Source: Apostichopus japonicus (lineage: Eukaryota > Echinodermata > Holothuroidea > Aspidochirotida > Stichopodidae). Taken from it: a DNA stretch of 64,000 nucleotides. Made by a program: the position numbers and the translations under genes. Where the stretch lies: contig NC_092562.1 in the NCBI RefSeq assembly GCF_037975245.1, forward strand, positions 13,882,501 to 13,946,500, in the 5' to 3' direction. Below, piece by piece: positions 14,201 to 27,599 of the stretch (positions are counted from its first letter, which is position 1; every line of letters begins with the position of its first letter). The notes beneath the pieces are model-generated. The model saw only the letters and a list, made by a program, of their open reading frames with translations. It did no database searches and was not told where the DNA came from.

Positions 14201-16680
14201 TTTCATTGTTTGCTAGGTAGATGGATTTTGTTCTTATTAAGTTCTTGAGAGACAAATTGTAATTTAACTGTCTGTACCCCACAAGGTATCCTGGCACTCA
14301 TACCACATGACCAGAGTACAGTACGACAAATTGTAATTTAACTGTCTGCACCCCACAAGGTATCCTGGCACTCATACCACATGACCAGAGTACAGTACAA
14401 CAAATTGTAATTTAACTGTCTGTACCCCACAAGGTATCCTGGCACTCATACCACATGACCAGAGTACAGTACAACAAATTGTAATTTAACTGTCTGTACC
14501 CCACAAGGTATCCTGGCACTCATACCACATGACCAGAGTACAGTATCAACAAGTTAATATTTATTATCCAGTATATTAAGCACTGTAAAAAATATTGTTG
14601 GCTACTCATAGCAATGAAGGCATCTACTTAAGGCTGCCACTTAGATGCATTAAGGTATATTTATATCACATTAAAGTTCTGTACCCCACAAGCTACACTT
14701 GTACTCATATAATCTTAAGTCCTACAATGCAAATACAAATTTTACTGTACAGATAACCGCGGTCAATCGGTGAATTCATATCAAGGAATATCCATTGTTT
14801 GCTAGGTAGAAGGATTTAGTTCTTGTTAAGTTCTTGAGAGACATATTGTAATTTAACTGTCTGTACCCCACAAGGTATCCTGGTACTCATACCACATGAC
14901 CAGAATACAGTATCAATAGGTGAATTTTCATATTCCAGTATAAAACCAAGGTCAAAGTTATTGTTGGCTTCTAATAGCAATGAAGGCATCTACTTTAGGC
15001 TGCCACTTACATGCATTAAGGTGTATTTATAGCACATTTAAGTTCTGTACCCCACAAGCTACACTGGTACTCATATAATATTAGGTCCTACAATGCGAAG
15101 GACAAGTTTTATTCTGTATAGATTATCGCTGTCAATTAGATGAATTTATATTGAAGAGTTTTCATTGTTTGCTAGGTAGATGGATTTAGTTCTAATTAAG
15201 TTCTTGAGAGACATATTGTAATTGTAATTTAACTGTCTGTACCCCACAAGGTATCCTGGCACTCATACCACATGACCAGAATACAGCATCAATAGGTGAA
15301 TTTTCATTATCCTGTATATAAAGCACTGCCAAAAATATTGTTGGCTACTCATAGCAATGAAGGCATCTACTTAAGGCTGCCATTTAGATGCATTATTTTT
15401 AAGGTATATTTATATGACATTTAAGTTTTGTACCCCACAAGCTACACTGGTACTCATATAATATAAGGTCCTACAATGCGAATGATAAGTTTTATTCTGT
15501 ATAGATTATCGCTGTCAATGAGATGAATTTATATTGAAGAATTTTCATTGTTTGCTAGGTAGATGGATTTTGTTCTTATTAAGTTCTTGAGAGACAAATT
15601 GTAATTTAACTGTCTGTACCCCACAAGGTATCCTGGCACTCATACCACATGACCAGAGTACAGTACGACAAATTGTAATTTAACTGTCTGCACCCCACAA
15701 GGTATCCTGGCACTCATACCACATGACCAGAGTACAGTACAACAAATTGTAATTTAACTGTCTGTACCCCACAAGGTATCCTGGCACTCATACCACATGA
15801 CCAGAGTACAGTACAACAAATTGTAATTTAACTGTCTGTACCCCACAAGGTATCCTGGCACTCATACCACATGACCAGAGTACAGTATCAACAAGTTAAT
15901 ATTTATTATCCAGTATATTAAGCACTGTAAAAAATATTGTTGGCTACTCATAGCAATGAAGGCATCTACTTAAGGCTGCCACTTAGATGCATTAAGGTAT
16001 ATTTATATCACATTAAAGTTCTGTACCCCACAAGCTACACTTGTACTCATATAATCTTAAGTCCTACAATGCAAATACAAATTTTACTGTACAGATAACC
16101 GCGGTCAATCGGTGAATTCATATCAAGGAATATCCATTGTATGCTAGGTAGAAGGATTTAGTTCTTGTTAAGTTCTTGAGAGACAAATTTTAATTGAAAT
16201 GTCTGTACCCCACAAGGTATCCTGGTACTCATACCACATTACCAGAGTACAGTACGACAAATTGTAATTTAACTGTCTGTACCCCACAAGGTATCCTGGC
16301 ACTCATACCACATGACCAGAGTACAGTACAACAAATTGTAATTTAACTGTCTGTACCCCACAAGGTATCCTGGCACTCATACCACATGACCAGAATACAG
16401 CATCAATAGGTGAATTTTCATTATCCTGTATATAAAGCACTGCCAAAAAATTGTTGGCTACTCATAGCAATGAAGGCATCTACTTAAGGCTGCCATTTAG
16501 ATGCATTATTTTTAAGGTATATTTATATGACATTTAAGTTTTGTACCCCACAAGCTACACTGGTACTCATATAATATAAGGTCCTACAATGCGAATGATC
16601 AGTTTTATTCTGTATAGATTATCGCTGTCAATTAGATGAATTTATATTGAAGAATTTTCATTGTTTGCTAGGTAGATGGA
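11276..16680. repeat. ~5.4-kb block of the array, first copy
   Basis: Sequence from about 11,276 reappears 5384 bases downstream, including private variants such as the extra C in accccaccaagg (11,80x and 17,19x) and agctatactgg (12,07x and 17,46x). The block contains two near-identical ~1343-bp units in tandem (landmarks at 13,594 and 14,937), and 5384 is about four such units. The shared private variants show that the block moved as a unit. Confidence 0.8.
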
Positions 16681-19600
16681 TTTAGTTCTAATTAAGTTCT
16701 TGAGAGACATATTGTAATTGTAATTTAACTGTCTGTACCCCACAAGGTATCCTGGCACTCATACCATATGACCAGAATACAGCATCAATAGGTGAATTTT
16801 CATTATCCTGTATATAAAGCACTGCCAAAAATATTGTTGGCTACTCATAGCAATAAAGGCATCTACTTAAGGCTGCCATTTAGATGCATTATTTTTAAGG
16901 TATATTTATATGACATTTAAGTTTTGTACCCCACAAGCTACACTGGTACTCATATAATATAAGGTCCTACAATGCGAATGATAAGTCTTATTCTGTATAG
17001 ATTATCGCTGTCAATTAGATGAATTTATATTGAAGAATTTTCATTGTTTGCTAGGTAGATGGATTTGTTCTTATTAAGTTCTTGAGAGACAAATTGTAAT
17101 TTAACTGTCTGTACCCCACAAGGTATCCTGGCACTCATACCACATGACCAGAGTACAGTACGACAAATTGTAATTTAACTGTCTGTACCCCACCAAGGTA
17201 TCCTGGCACTCATACCACATGACCAGAGTACAGTACAACAAATTGTCATTTGACTGTCTGTACCCCACAAGGTATCCTGGCACTCATACCACATGACCAG
17301 AATACAGCATCAATTGGTGAATTTTCATGATCCTGTATATAAAGCACTGCCAAAAATATTGTTGGCTACTCATAGCAATAAATGCATCTACTTAAGGCTG
17401 CCATTTAGATGCATTATTTTTAAGGTATATTTATATGACATTTAAGTTTTGTACCCCACAAGCTATACTGGTACTCATATAATATAAGGTCCTACAATGC
17501 GAATGATAAGTTTTATTCTGTATAGATTATCGCTGTCAATGAGATGAATTTATATTGAAGAATTTTCATTGTTTGCTAGGTAGATGGATTTTGTTCTTGT
17601 TAAGTTCTTGAGAGACATATTGTAATTTAACTGTCTGTACCCCACAAGGTATCCTGGTACTCATACCACATGACCAGAATACAGTATCAATAGGTGAATT
17701 TTCATATTCCAGTATAAAACCAAGATCAAAGTTATTGTTGGCTTCTAATAGCAATGAAGGCATCTACTTTAGGCTGCCACTTACATGCATTAAGGTGTAT
17801 TTATAGCACATTTAAGTTCTGTACCCCACAAGCTACACTGGTACTCATATAATATTAGGTCCTACAATGCGAAGGATAAGTTTTATTCTGTATAGATTAT
17901 CGCTGTCAATTAGATGAATTTATATTGAAGAGTTTTCATTGTTTGCTAGGTAGATGGATTTAGTTCTAATTAAGTTCTTGAGAGACAAATTGTAATTGTA
18001 ATTTAACTGTCTGTACCCCACAAGGTATCCTGGCACTCATACCACATGACCAGAATACAGCATCAATAGGTGAATTTTCATTATCCTGTATATAAAGCAC
18101 TGCCAAAAATATTGTTGGCTACTCATAGCAATGAAGGCATCTACTTAAGGCTGCCATTTAGATGCATTATTTTTAAGGTATATTTATATGACATTTAAGT
18201 TTTGTACCCCACAAGCTACACTGGAACTCATATAATATAAGGTCCTACAATGCGAATGATAAGTTTTATTCTGTATAGATTATCGCTGTCAATGAGATGA
18301 ATTTATATTGAAGAATTTTCATTGTTTGCTAGGTAGATGGATTTTGTTCTTATTAAGTTCTTGAGAGACAAATTGTAATTTAACTGTCTGTACCCCACAA
18401 GGTATCCTGGCACTCATACCACATGACCAGAGTACAGTACGACAAATTGTAATTTAACTGTCTGTACCCCACAAGGTATCCTGGCACTCATACCACATGA
18501 CCAGACTACAGTACAACAAATTGTAATTTAACTGTCTGTACCCCACAAGGTATCCTGGCACTCATACCACATGACCAGAGTACAGTATCAACAAGTTAAT
18601 ATTTCTTATCCAGTATATTAAGCACTGTAAAAAATATTGTTGGCTACTCATAGCAATGAAGGCATCTACTTCAGGCTTCCACTTAGATGCATTTAGGTAT
18701 ATTTATATCACATTTAAGTTCTGTACCCCACAAGCTACACTTGTACTCATATAATCTTAAGTCCTACAATGCGAATACAAATTTTACTGTACAGATAACC
18801 GCGGTCAATCGGTGAATTCATATCAAGGAATATCCATTGTTTGCTAGGTAGAAGGATTTAGTTCTTGTTAAGTTCTTGAGAGACATATTGTAATTTAACT
18901 GTCTGTACCCCACAAGGTATCCTGGTACTCATACCACATGACCAGAATACAGTATCAATAGGTGAATTTTCATATTCCAGTATAAAACCAAGGTCAAAGT
19001 TATTGTTGGCTTCTAATAGCAATGAAGGCATCTACTTTAGGCTGCCACTTACATGCATTAAGGTGTATTTATAGCACATTTAAGTTCTGTACCCCACAAG
19101 CTACACTGGTACTCATATAATATTAGGTCCTACAATACGAAGGACAAGTTTTATTCTGTATAGATTATCGCTGTCAATTAGATGAATTTATATTGAAGAG
19201 TTTTCATTGTTTGCTAGGTAGATGGATTTAGTTCTAATTAAGTTCTTGAGAGACATATTGTAATTGTAATTTAACTGTCTGTACCCCACAAGGTATCCTG
19301 GCACTCATACCACATGACCAGAATACAGCATCAATAGGTGAATTTTCATTATCCTGTATATAAAGCACTGCCAAAAATATTGTTGGCTACTCATAGCAAT
19401 GAAGGCATCTACTTAAGGCTGCCATTTAGATGCATTATTTTTAAGGTATATTTATGGGACTTTTAAGTTTTGTACCCCACAAGCTACACTGGTACTCATA
19501 TAATATAAGGTCCTACAATGCGAATGATAAGTTTTATTCTGTATAGATTATCGCTGTCAATGAGATGAATTTATATTGAAGAATTTTCATTGTTTGCTAG

Positions 19601-20720
19601 GTAGATGGATTTTGTTCTTATTAAGTTCTTGACAGACAAATTGTAATTTAACTGTCTGTACCCCACAAGGTATCCTGGCACTCATACCACATGACCAGAG
19701 TACAGTACGACAAATTGTAATTTAACTGTCTGCACCCCACAAGGTATCCTGGCACTCATACCACATGACCAGAGTACAGTACAACAAATTGTAATTTAAC
19801 TGTCTGTACCCCACAAGGTATCCTGGCACTCATACCACATGACCAGAGTACAGTACAACAAATTGTAATTTAACTGTCTGTACCCCACAAGGTATCCTGG
19901 CACTCATACCACATGACCAGAGTACAGTATCAACAAGTTAATATTTATTATCCAGTATATTAAGCACTGTAAAAAATATTGTTGGCTACTCATAGCAATG
20001 AAGGCATCTACTTAAGGCTGCCACTTAGATGCATTAAGGTATATTTATATCACATTAAAGTTCTGTACCCCACAAGCTACACTTGTACTCATATAATCTT
20101 AAGTCCTACAATGCAAATACAAATTTTACTGTACAGATAACCGCGGTCAATCGGTGAATTCATATCAAGGAATATCCATTGTATGCTAGGTAGAAGGATT
20201 TAGTTCTTGTTAAGTTCTTGAGAGACAAATTTTAATTGAAATGTCTGTACCCCACAAGGTATCCTGGTACTCATACCACATTACCAGAGTACAGTACGAC
20301 AAATTGTAATTTAACTGTCTGTACCCCACAAGGTATCCTGGCACTCATACCACATGACCAGAGTACAGTACAACAAATTGTAATTTAACTGTCTGTACCC
20401 CACAAGGTATCCTGGCACTCATACCACATGACCAGAATACAGCATCAATAGGTGAATTTTCATTATCCTGTATATAAAGCACTGCCAAAAAATTGTTGGC
20501 TACTCATAGCAATGAAGGCATCTACTTAAGGCTGCCATTTAGATGCATTATTTTTAAGGTATATTTATATGACATTTAAGTTTTGTACCCCACAAGCTAC
20601 ACTGGTACTCATATAATATAAGGTCCTACAATGCGAATGATCAGTTTTATTCTGTATAGATTATCGCTGTCAATTAGATGAATTTATATTGAAGAATTTT
20701 CATTGTTTGCTAGGTAGATG
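16661..20720. repeat. ~4.0-kb second copy of the block, one unit shorter
   Basis: This copy matches the block at 11,276 with a 5384-base offset until about 20,100. After that the match continues with an offset of 4041, so one ~1343-bp unit is missing. Homology ends near 20,720, where ttttgttctgataaag replaces tttagttctaattaag. This is the expected product of unequal crossing-over between neighbouring units. Confidence 0.75.
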
Positions 20721-21559
20721 GATTTTGTTCTGATAAAGTTCTTGAGAGACAAATTGTAATTTAACTGTCTGTACCCCACAAGGTATCCTGGCACTCATAC
20801 CACATGACCAGAGTACAGTACGACAAATTGTAATTTAACTGTCTGTACCCCACAAGGTATCCTGGCACTCATACCACATGACCAGAGTACAGTATCAACA
20901 AGTTAATATTTATTATCCAGTATATTAAGCACTGCAAAAAATATTGTTGGCTACTCATAGCAATGAAGGCATCTACTTAAGGCTTCCACTTAGATGCATT
21001 AAGGTATATTTATATCACATTAAAGTTCTGTACCCCACAAGCTACACTTGTACTCATATAATCTTAATTCCTACAATGCGAATACAAATTTTACTGTACA
21101 GATAACCACGGTAAATCGGTGAATTCATATCAAGGAATATCCATTGTTTGCTAGGTAGAAGGATTTAGTTCTTGTTAAGTTCTTGAGAGACAAATTTTAA
21201 TTGACATGTCTGTACCCCACAAGGTATCCTGGTACTCATACCACATTACCAGAATACAGTATCAATAGGTGAAGTTTCATATTCCAGTATAAAACCAAGG
21301 TCAAAGTTATTGTTGGCTTCTAATAGCAATGAAGGCATCACTTTAGGCTGCCACGTAGATGCATTAAGGTGTATTTATATCACATTTAAGTTCTGTACCT
21401 CACAAGCTACACTGGTACTCATATAATATTAGGTCCTACAATGCGAATGATAAGTTTTATTCTGTATAGATTATCACTGTCAATGAGATGAATTTATATT
21501 GAAGAATTTTCATTGTTTGCTAGGTAGATGGATTTAGTTCTGATAAAGTTCTTGAGAGA

Positions 21560-21929
21560 CAAATTGTAATTTAACTGTCTGTACCCCACAAGGTTTCCTG
21601 GCATTCATACCACATGACCAGAGTACAGTACGACAAATTGTAATTTAACTGTCTGTACCCCACAAGGTATCCTGGCACTCATACCACATGACCAGAGTAC
21701 AGTACAACAAATTGTAATTTAACTGTCTGTACCCCACAAGGTATCCTGGTACTCATACCACATTACCAGAGTACAGTACGACAAATTGTAATTTAACTGT
21801 CTGTACCCCACAATGTATCCTGGCACTCATACCACATGACCAGAGTACAGTACAACAAATTGTAATTTAACTGTCTGTACCCCACAAGGTATCCTGGCAC
21901 TCATACCACATGACCAGAATACAGCATCA
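21560..21929. repeat. Run of five 74-bp modules
   Basis: The start caaattgtaattt recurs at 21,560, 21,634, 21,708, 21,782 and 21,856, all 74 bases apart. This is among the longest uninterrupted short-module runs in the array. One copy carries aatgtatcc in place of aaggtatcc and another carries aggtttcc. Confidence 0.8.
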
Positions 21930-22921
21930 ATAGGTGAATTTTCATTATCCTGTATATAAAGCACTGCCAAAAAATTGTTGGCTACTCATAGCAATGAAGG
22001 CATCTACTTAAGGCTGCCATTTAGATGCATTATTTTTAAGGTATATTTATATGACATTTAAGTTTTGTACCCCACAAGCTACACTGGTACTCATATAATA
22101 TAAGGTCCTACAATGCGAATGATCAGTTTTATTCTGTATAGATTATCGCTGTCAATTAGATGAATTTATATTGAAGAATTTTTATTGTTTGCTAGGTAGA
22201 TGGATTTTGTTCTGATAAAGTTCTTGAGAGACAAATTGTAATTTAACTGTCTGTACCCCACAAGGTATCCTGGCACTCATACCACATGACCAGAGTACAG
22301 TACGACAAATTGTAATTTAACTGTCTGTACCCCACAAGGTATCCTGGCACTCATACCACATGACCAGAGTACAGTACAACAAATTGTAATTTAACTGTCT
22401 GTACCCCACAAGGTATCCTGGCACTCATACCACATGACCAGAGTACAGTACGACAAATTGTAATTTAACTGTCTGTACCCCACAAGGTATCCTGGCACTC
22501 ATACCACATGACCAGAGTACAGTATCAACAAGTTAATATTTATTATCCAGTATATTAAGCACTGCAAAAAATATTGTTGGCTACTCATAGCAATGAAGGC
22601 ATCTACTTAAGGCTTCCACTTAGATGCATTAAGGTATATTTATATCACATTAAAGTTCTGTACCCCACAAGCTACACTTGTACTCATATAATCTTAATTC
22701 CTACAATGCGAATACAAATTTTACTGTACAGATAACCGCGGTAAATCGGTGAATTCATATCAAGGAATATCCATTGTTTGCTAGGTAGAAGGATTTAGTT
22801 CTTGTTAAGTTCTTGAGAGACAAATTTTAATTGACATGTCTGTACCCCACAAGGTTTCCTGGTACTCATACCACATGAATACACACCAGAATACAGTATC
22901 AATAGGTGAATTTTCATATTC

Positions 22922-25587
22922 CAGTATAAAACCAAGGTCAAAGTTATTGTTGGCTTCTAATAGCAATGAAGGCATCACTTTAGGCTGCCACGTAGATGCA
23001 TTAAGGTGTATTTATATCACATTTAAGTTCTGTACCTCACAAGCTACACTGGTACTCATATAATATTAGGTCCTACAATGCGAATGATAAGTTTTATTCT
23101 GTATAGATTATCACTGTCAATGAGATGAATTTATATTGAAGAATTTTCATTGTTTGCTAGGTAGATGGATTTAGTTCTGATAAAGTTCTTGAGAGACAAA
23201 TTGTAATTTAACTGTCTGTACCCCACAAGGTTTCCTGGCACTCATACCACATGACCAGAGTACAGTACGACAAATTGTAATTTAACTGTCTGTACCCCAC
23301 AAGGTATCCTGGCACTCATACCACATGACCAGAGTACAGTACAACAAATTGTAATTTAACTGTCTCTACCCCACAAGGTATCCTGGCACTCATACCACAT
23401 GACCAGAATACAGCATCAATAGGTGAATTTTCATTATCCTGTATATAAAGCACTGCCAAAAAATTGTTGGCTACTCATAGCAATGAAGGCATCTACTTAA
23501 GGCTGCCATTTAGATGCATTATTTTTAAGGTATATTTATATGACATTTAAGTTTTGTACCCACAAGCTACACTGGTACTCATATAATATAAGGTCCTACA
23601 ATGCGAATGATCAGTTTTATTCTGTATAGATTATCGCTGTCAATGAGATGAATTTATATTGAAGAATTTTCATTGTTTGCTAGGTAGATGGATTTTGTTC
23701 TTATTAAGTTCTTGAGAGACAAATTGTAATTTAACTGTCTGTACCCCACAAGGTATCCTGGCACTCATACCACATGACCAGAGTACAGTACAACAAATTG
23801 TAATTTAACTGTCTGTACCCCACAAGGTATCCTGGCACTCATACCACATGATAAGAGTACAGTATCAACAAGTTAATATTTATTATCCAGTATATTAAGC
23901 ACTGCCAAAAATATTGTTGGCTACTCATAGCAATGAAGGCATCTACTTAAGGCTTCCACTTAGATGCATTAAGGTATATTTATATCACATTAAAGTTCTG
24001 TACCCAACAAGCTACACTTGTACTCATATAATCTTAAGTCCTACAATGCGAATACAAATTTGACTGTACAGATAACCGCGGTCAATCGGTGAATTCATAT
24101 CAAGGAATATCCATTGTTTGCTAGGTAGAAGGATTTAGTTCTTGTTAAGTTCTTGAGAGACAAATTTTAATTTAAATGTCTGTACCCCACAAGGTATCCT
24201 GGTACTCATACCACATTACCAGAATACAGTATCAATAGGTGAATTTTCATATTCCAATATAAAACCAAGGTCAAAGTTATTGTTGGCTTCTAATAGCAAT
24301 GAAGGCATCACTTTAGGCTGCCACTTAGATGCATTAAGGTGTATTTATATCACATTTAAGTTCTGTACCCCACAAGCTACACTGGTACTCATATAATATT
24401 AGGTCCTACAATGCGAATGATAAGTTTTATTCTGTATAGATTATCACTGTCAATGAGATGAATTTATATTGAAGAATTTTCATTGTTTGCTAGGTAGATG
24501 GATTTAGTTCTGATAAAGTTCTTGAGAGACAAATTGTAATTTAACTGTCTGTACCCCACAAGGTTTCCTGGCACTCATACCACATGACCAGAGTACAGTA
24601 CGACAAATTGTAATTTAACTGTCTGTACCCCACAAGGTATCCTGGCACTCATACCACATGACCAGAGTACAGTACAACAAATTGTAATTTAACTGTCTCT
24701 ACCCCACAAGGTATCCTGGCACTCATACCACATGACCAGAATACAGCATCAATAGGTGAATTTTCATTATCCTGTATATAAAGCACTGCCAAAAAATTGT
24801 TGGCTACTCATAGCAATGAAGGCATCTACTTAAGGCTGCCATTTAGATGCATTATTTTTAAGGTATATTTATATGACATTTAAGTTTTGTACCCACAAGC
24901 TACACTGGTACTCATATAATATAAGGTCCTACAATGCGAATGATCAGTTTTATTCTGTATAGATTATCGCTGTCAATGAGATGAATTTATATTGAAGAAT
25001 TTTCATTGTTTGCTAGGTAGATGGATTTTGTTCTTATTAAGTTCTTGAGAGACAAATTGTAATTTAACTGTCTGTACCCCACAAGGTATCCTGGCACTCA
25101 TACCACATGACCAGAGTACAGTACAACAAATTGTAATTTAACTGTCTGTACCCCACAAGGTATCCTGGCACTCATACCACATGATAAGAGTACAGTATCA
25201 ACAAGTTAATATTTATTATCCAGTATATTAAGCACTGCCAAAAATATTGTTGGCTACTCATAGCAATGAAGGCATCTACTTAAGGCTTCCACTTAGATGC
25301 ATTAAGGTATATTTATATCACATTAAAGTTCTGTACCCAACAAGCTACACTTGTACTCATATAATCTTAAGTCCTACAATGCGAATACAAATTTGACTGT
25401 ACAGATAACCGCGGTCAATCGGTGAATTCATATCAAGGAATATCCATTGTTTGCTAGGTAGAAGGATTTAGTTCTTGTTAAGTTCTTGAGAGACAAATTT
25501 TAATTGAAATGTCTGTACCCCACAAGGTATCCTGGTACTCATACCACATTACCAGAATACAGTATCAATAGGTGAATTTTCATATTC
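22922..25587. repeat. Two tandem 1333-bp higher-order repeat copies
   Basis: Landmarks at 22,922, 24,255 and 25,588 are 1333 apart. Both copies share private variants: a missing C in gtacccacaag (23,556 and 24,889), cacatgataagag, and ggcatcactttagg lacking a TA. They are therefore a recent tandem duplication, separate from the 1277-bp set. Confidence 0.8.
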
Positions 25588-27599
25588 CAATATAAAACCA
25601 AGGTCAAAGTTATTGTTGGCTTCTAATAGCAATGAAGGCATCACTTTAGGCTGCCACTTAGATGCATTAAGGTGTATTTATATCACATTTAAGTTCTGTA
25701 CCCCACAAGCTACACTGGTACTCATATAATATTAGGTCCTACAATGCGAATGATAAGTTTTATTCTGTATAGATTATCGCTGTCAATTAGATGAATTTAT
25801 ATTGAAGAGTTTTCATTGTTTGCTAGGTAGATGGATTTAGTTCTAATTAAGTTCTTGAGAGACATATTTTAATTGTAATTTAACTGTCTGTACCCCACAA
25901 GGTATCCTGGCACTCATACCACATGACCAGAATACAGCATCAATAGGTGAATTTTCATTATCCTGTATATAAAGCACTGCCAAAAATATTGTTGGCTACT
26001 CATAGCAATGAAGGCATCTACTTAAGGCTGCCATTTAGATGCATTATTTTTAAGGTATATTTATATGACATTTAAGTTTTGTACCCCACAAGCTACACTG
26101 GTACTCATATAATATAAGGTCCTACAATGCGAATCATAAGTTTTATTCTGTACAGATTATCGCTGTCAATTAGATGAATTTATATTGAAGAGTTTTCATT
26201 GTTTGCTAGGTAGATGGATTTAGTTCTAATTAAGTTCTTGAGAGACATATTGTAATTGTATTTTAACTGTCTGTACCCCACAAGGTATCCTGGCACTCAT
26301 ACCACATGACCAGAATACAGCATCAATAGGTGAATTTTCATTATCCTGTATATAAAGTCCTGCCAAAAATATTGTTGGCTACTCATAGCAATGAAGGCAT
26401 CTACTTAAGGCTGCCATTTTGATGCATTATTTTTAAGGTATATTTATATGACATTTAAGTTTTGTACCCCACAAGCTACACTGGTACTCATATAATATAA
26501 GGTCCTACAATGCGAATGATAAGTTTTATTCTGTATAGATTATCGCTGTCAATTAGATGAATTTATATTGAAGAGTTTTCATTGTTTGCTAGGTAGATGG
26601 ATTTAGTTCTAATTAAGTTCTTGAGAGACAAATTGTAATTGTAATTTAACTGTCTGTACACCACAAGGTATCCTGGCACTCATACCACATAACCAGAATA
26701 CAGCATCAATAGGTGAATTTTCATTATCCTGTATATAAAGCACTGCCAAAAATATTGTTGGCTACTCATAGCAATGAAGGCATCTACTTAAGGCTGCCAT
26801 TTAGATGCATTATTTTTAAGGTATATTGATATGACATTTAAGTTTTGTACCCCACAAGCTACACTGGTACTAATATAATATAAGGTCCTACAATGTGAAT
26901 GATAAGTTTTATTCTGTATAGATTATCGCTGTCAATGAGATGAATTTATATTGAAGAGTTTTCATTGTTTGCTAGGTAGATGGATTTTGTTCTTGTTAAG
27001 TTCTTGAGAGACAAATTGTAATTTAACTGTCTGTACCCCACAAGGTATCCTGGTACTCATACCACATGACCAGAATACAGTATCAGTAGGTGAATTTTCA
27101 TATTCCAGTATAAAACCAAGGTCAAAGTTATTGTTGGCTTCTAATAGCAATGAAGGCATCTACTTTAGGCTGCCATTTTGATGCATTATTTTTAAGGTAT
27201 ATTTATATGACATTTAAGTTTTGTACCCCACAAGCTACACTGGTACTCATATAATATAAGGTCCTACAATGCGAATGATAAGTTTTATTCTGTATAGATT
27301 ATCGCTGTCAATTAGATGAATTTATATTGAAGAGTTTTCATTGTTTGCTAGGTAGATGGATTTAGTTCTAATTAAGTTCTTGAGAGACAAATTGTAATTG
27401 TAATTTAACTGTCTGTACACCACAAGGTATCCTGGCACTCATACCACATAACCAGAATACAGCATCAATAGGTGAATTTTCATTATCCTGTATATAAAGC
27501 ACTGCCAAAAATATTGTTGGCTACTCATAGCAATGAAGGCATCTACTTAAGGCTGCCATTTAGATGCATTATTTTTAAGGTATATTGATATGACATTTA

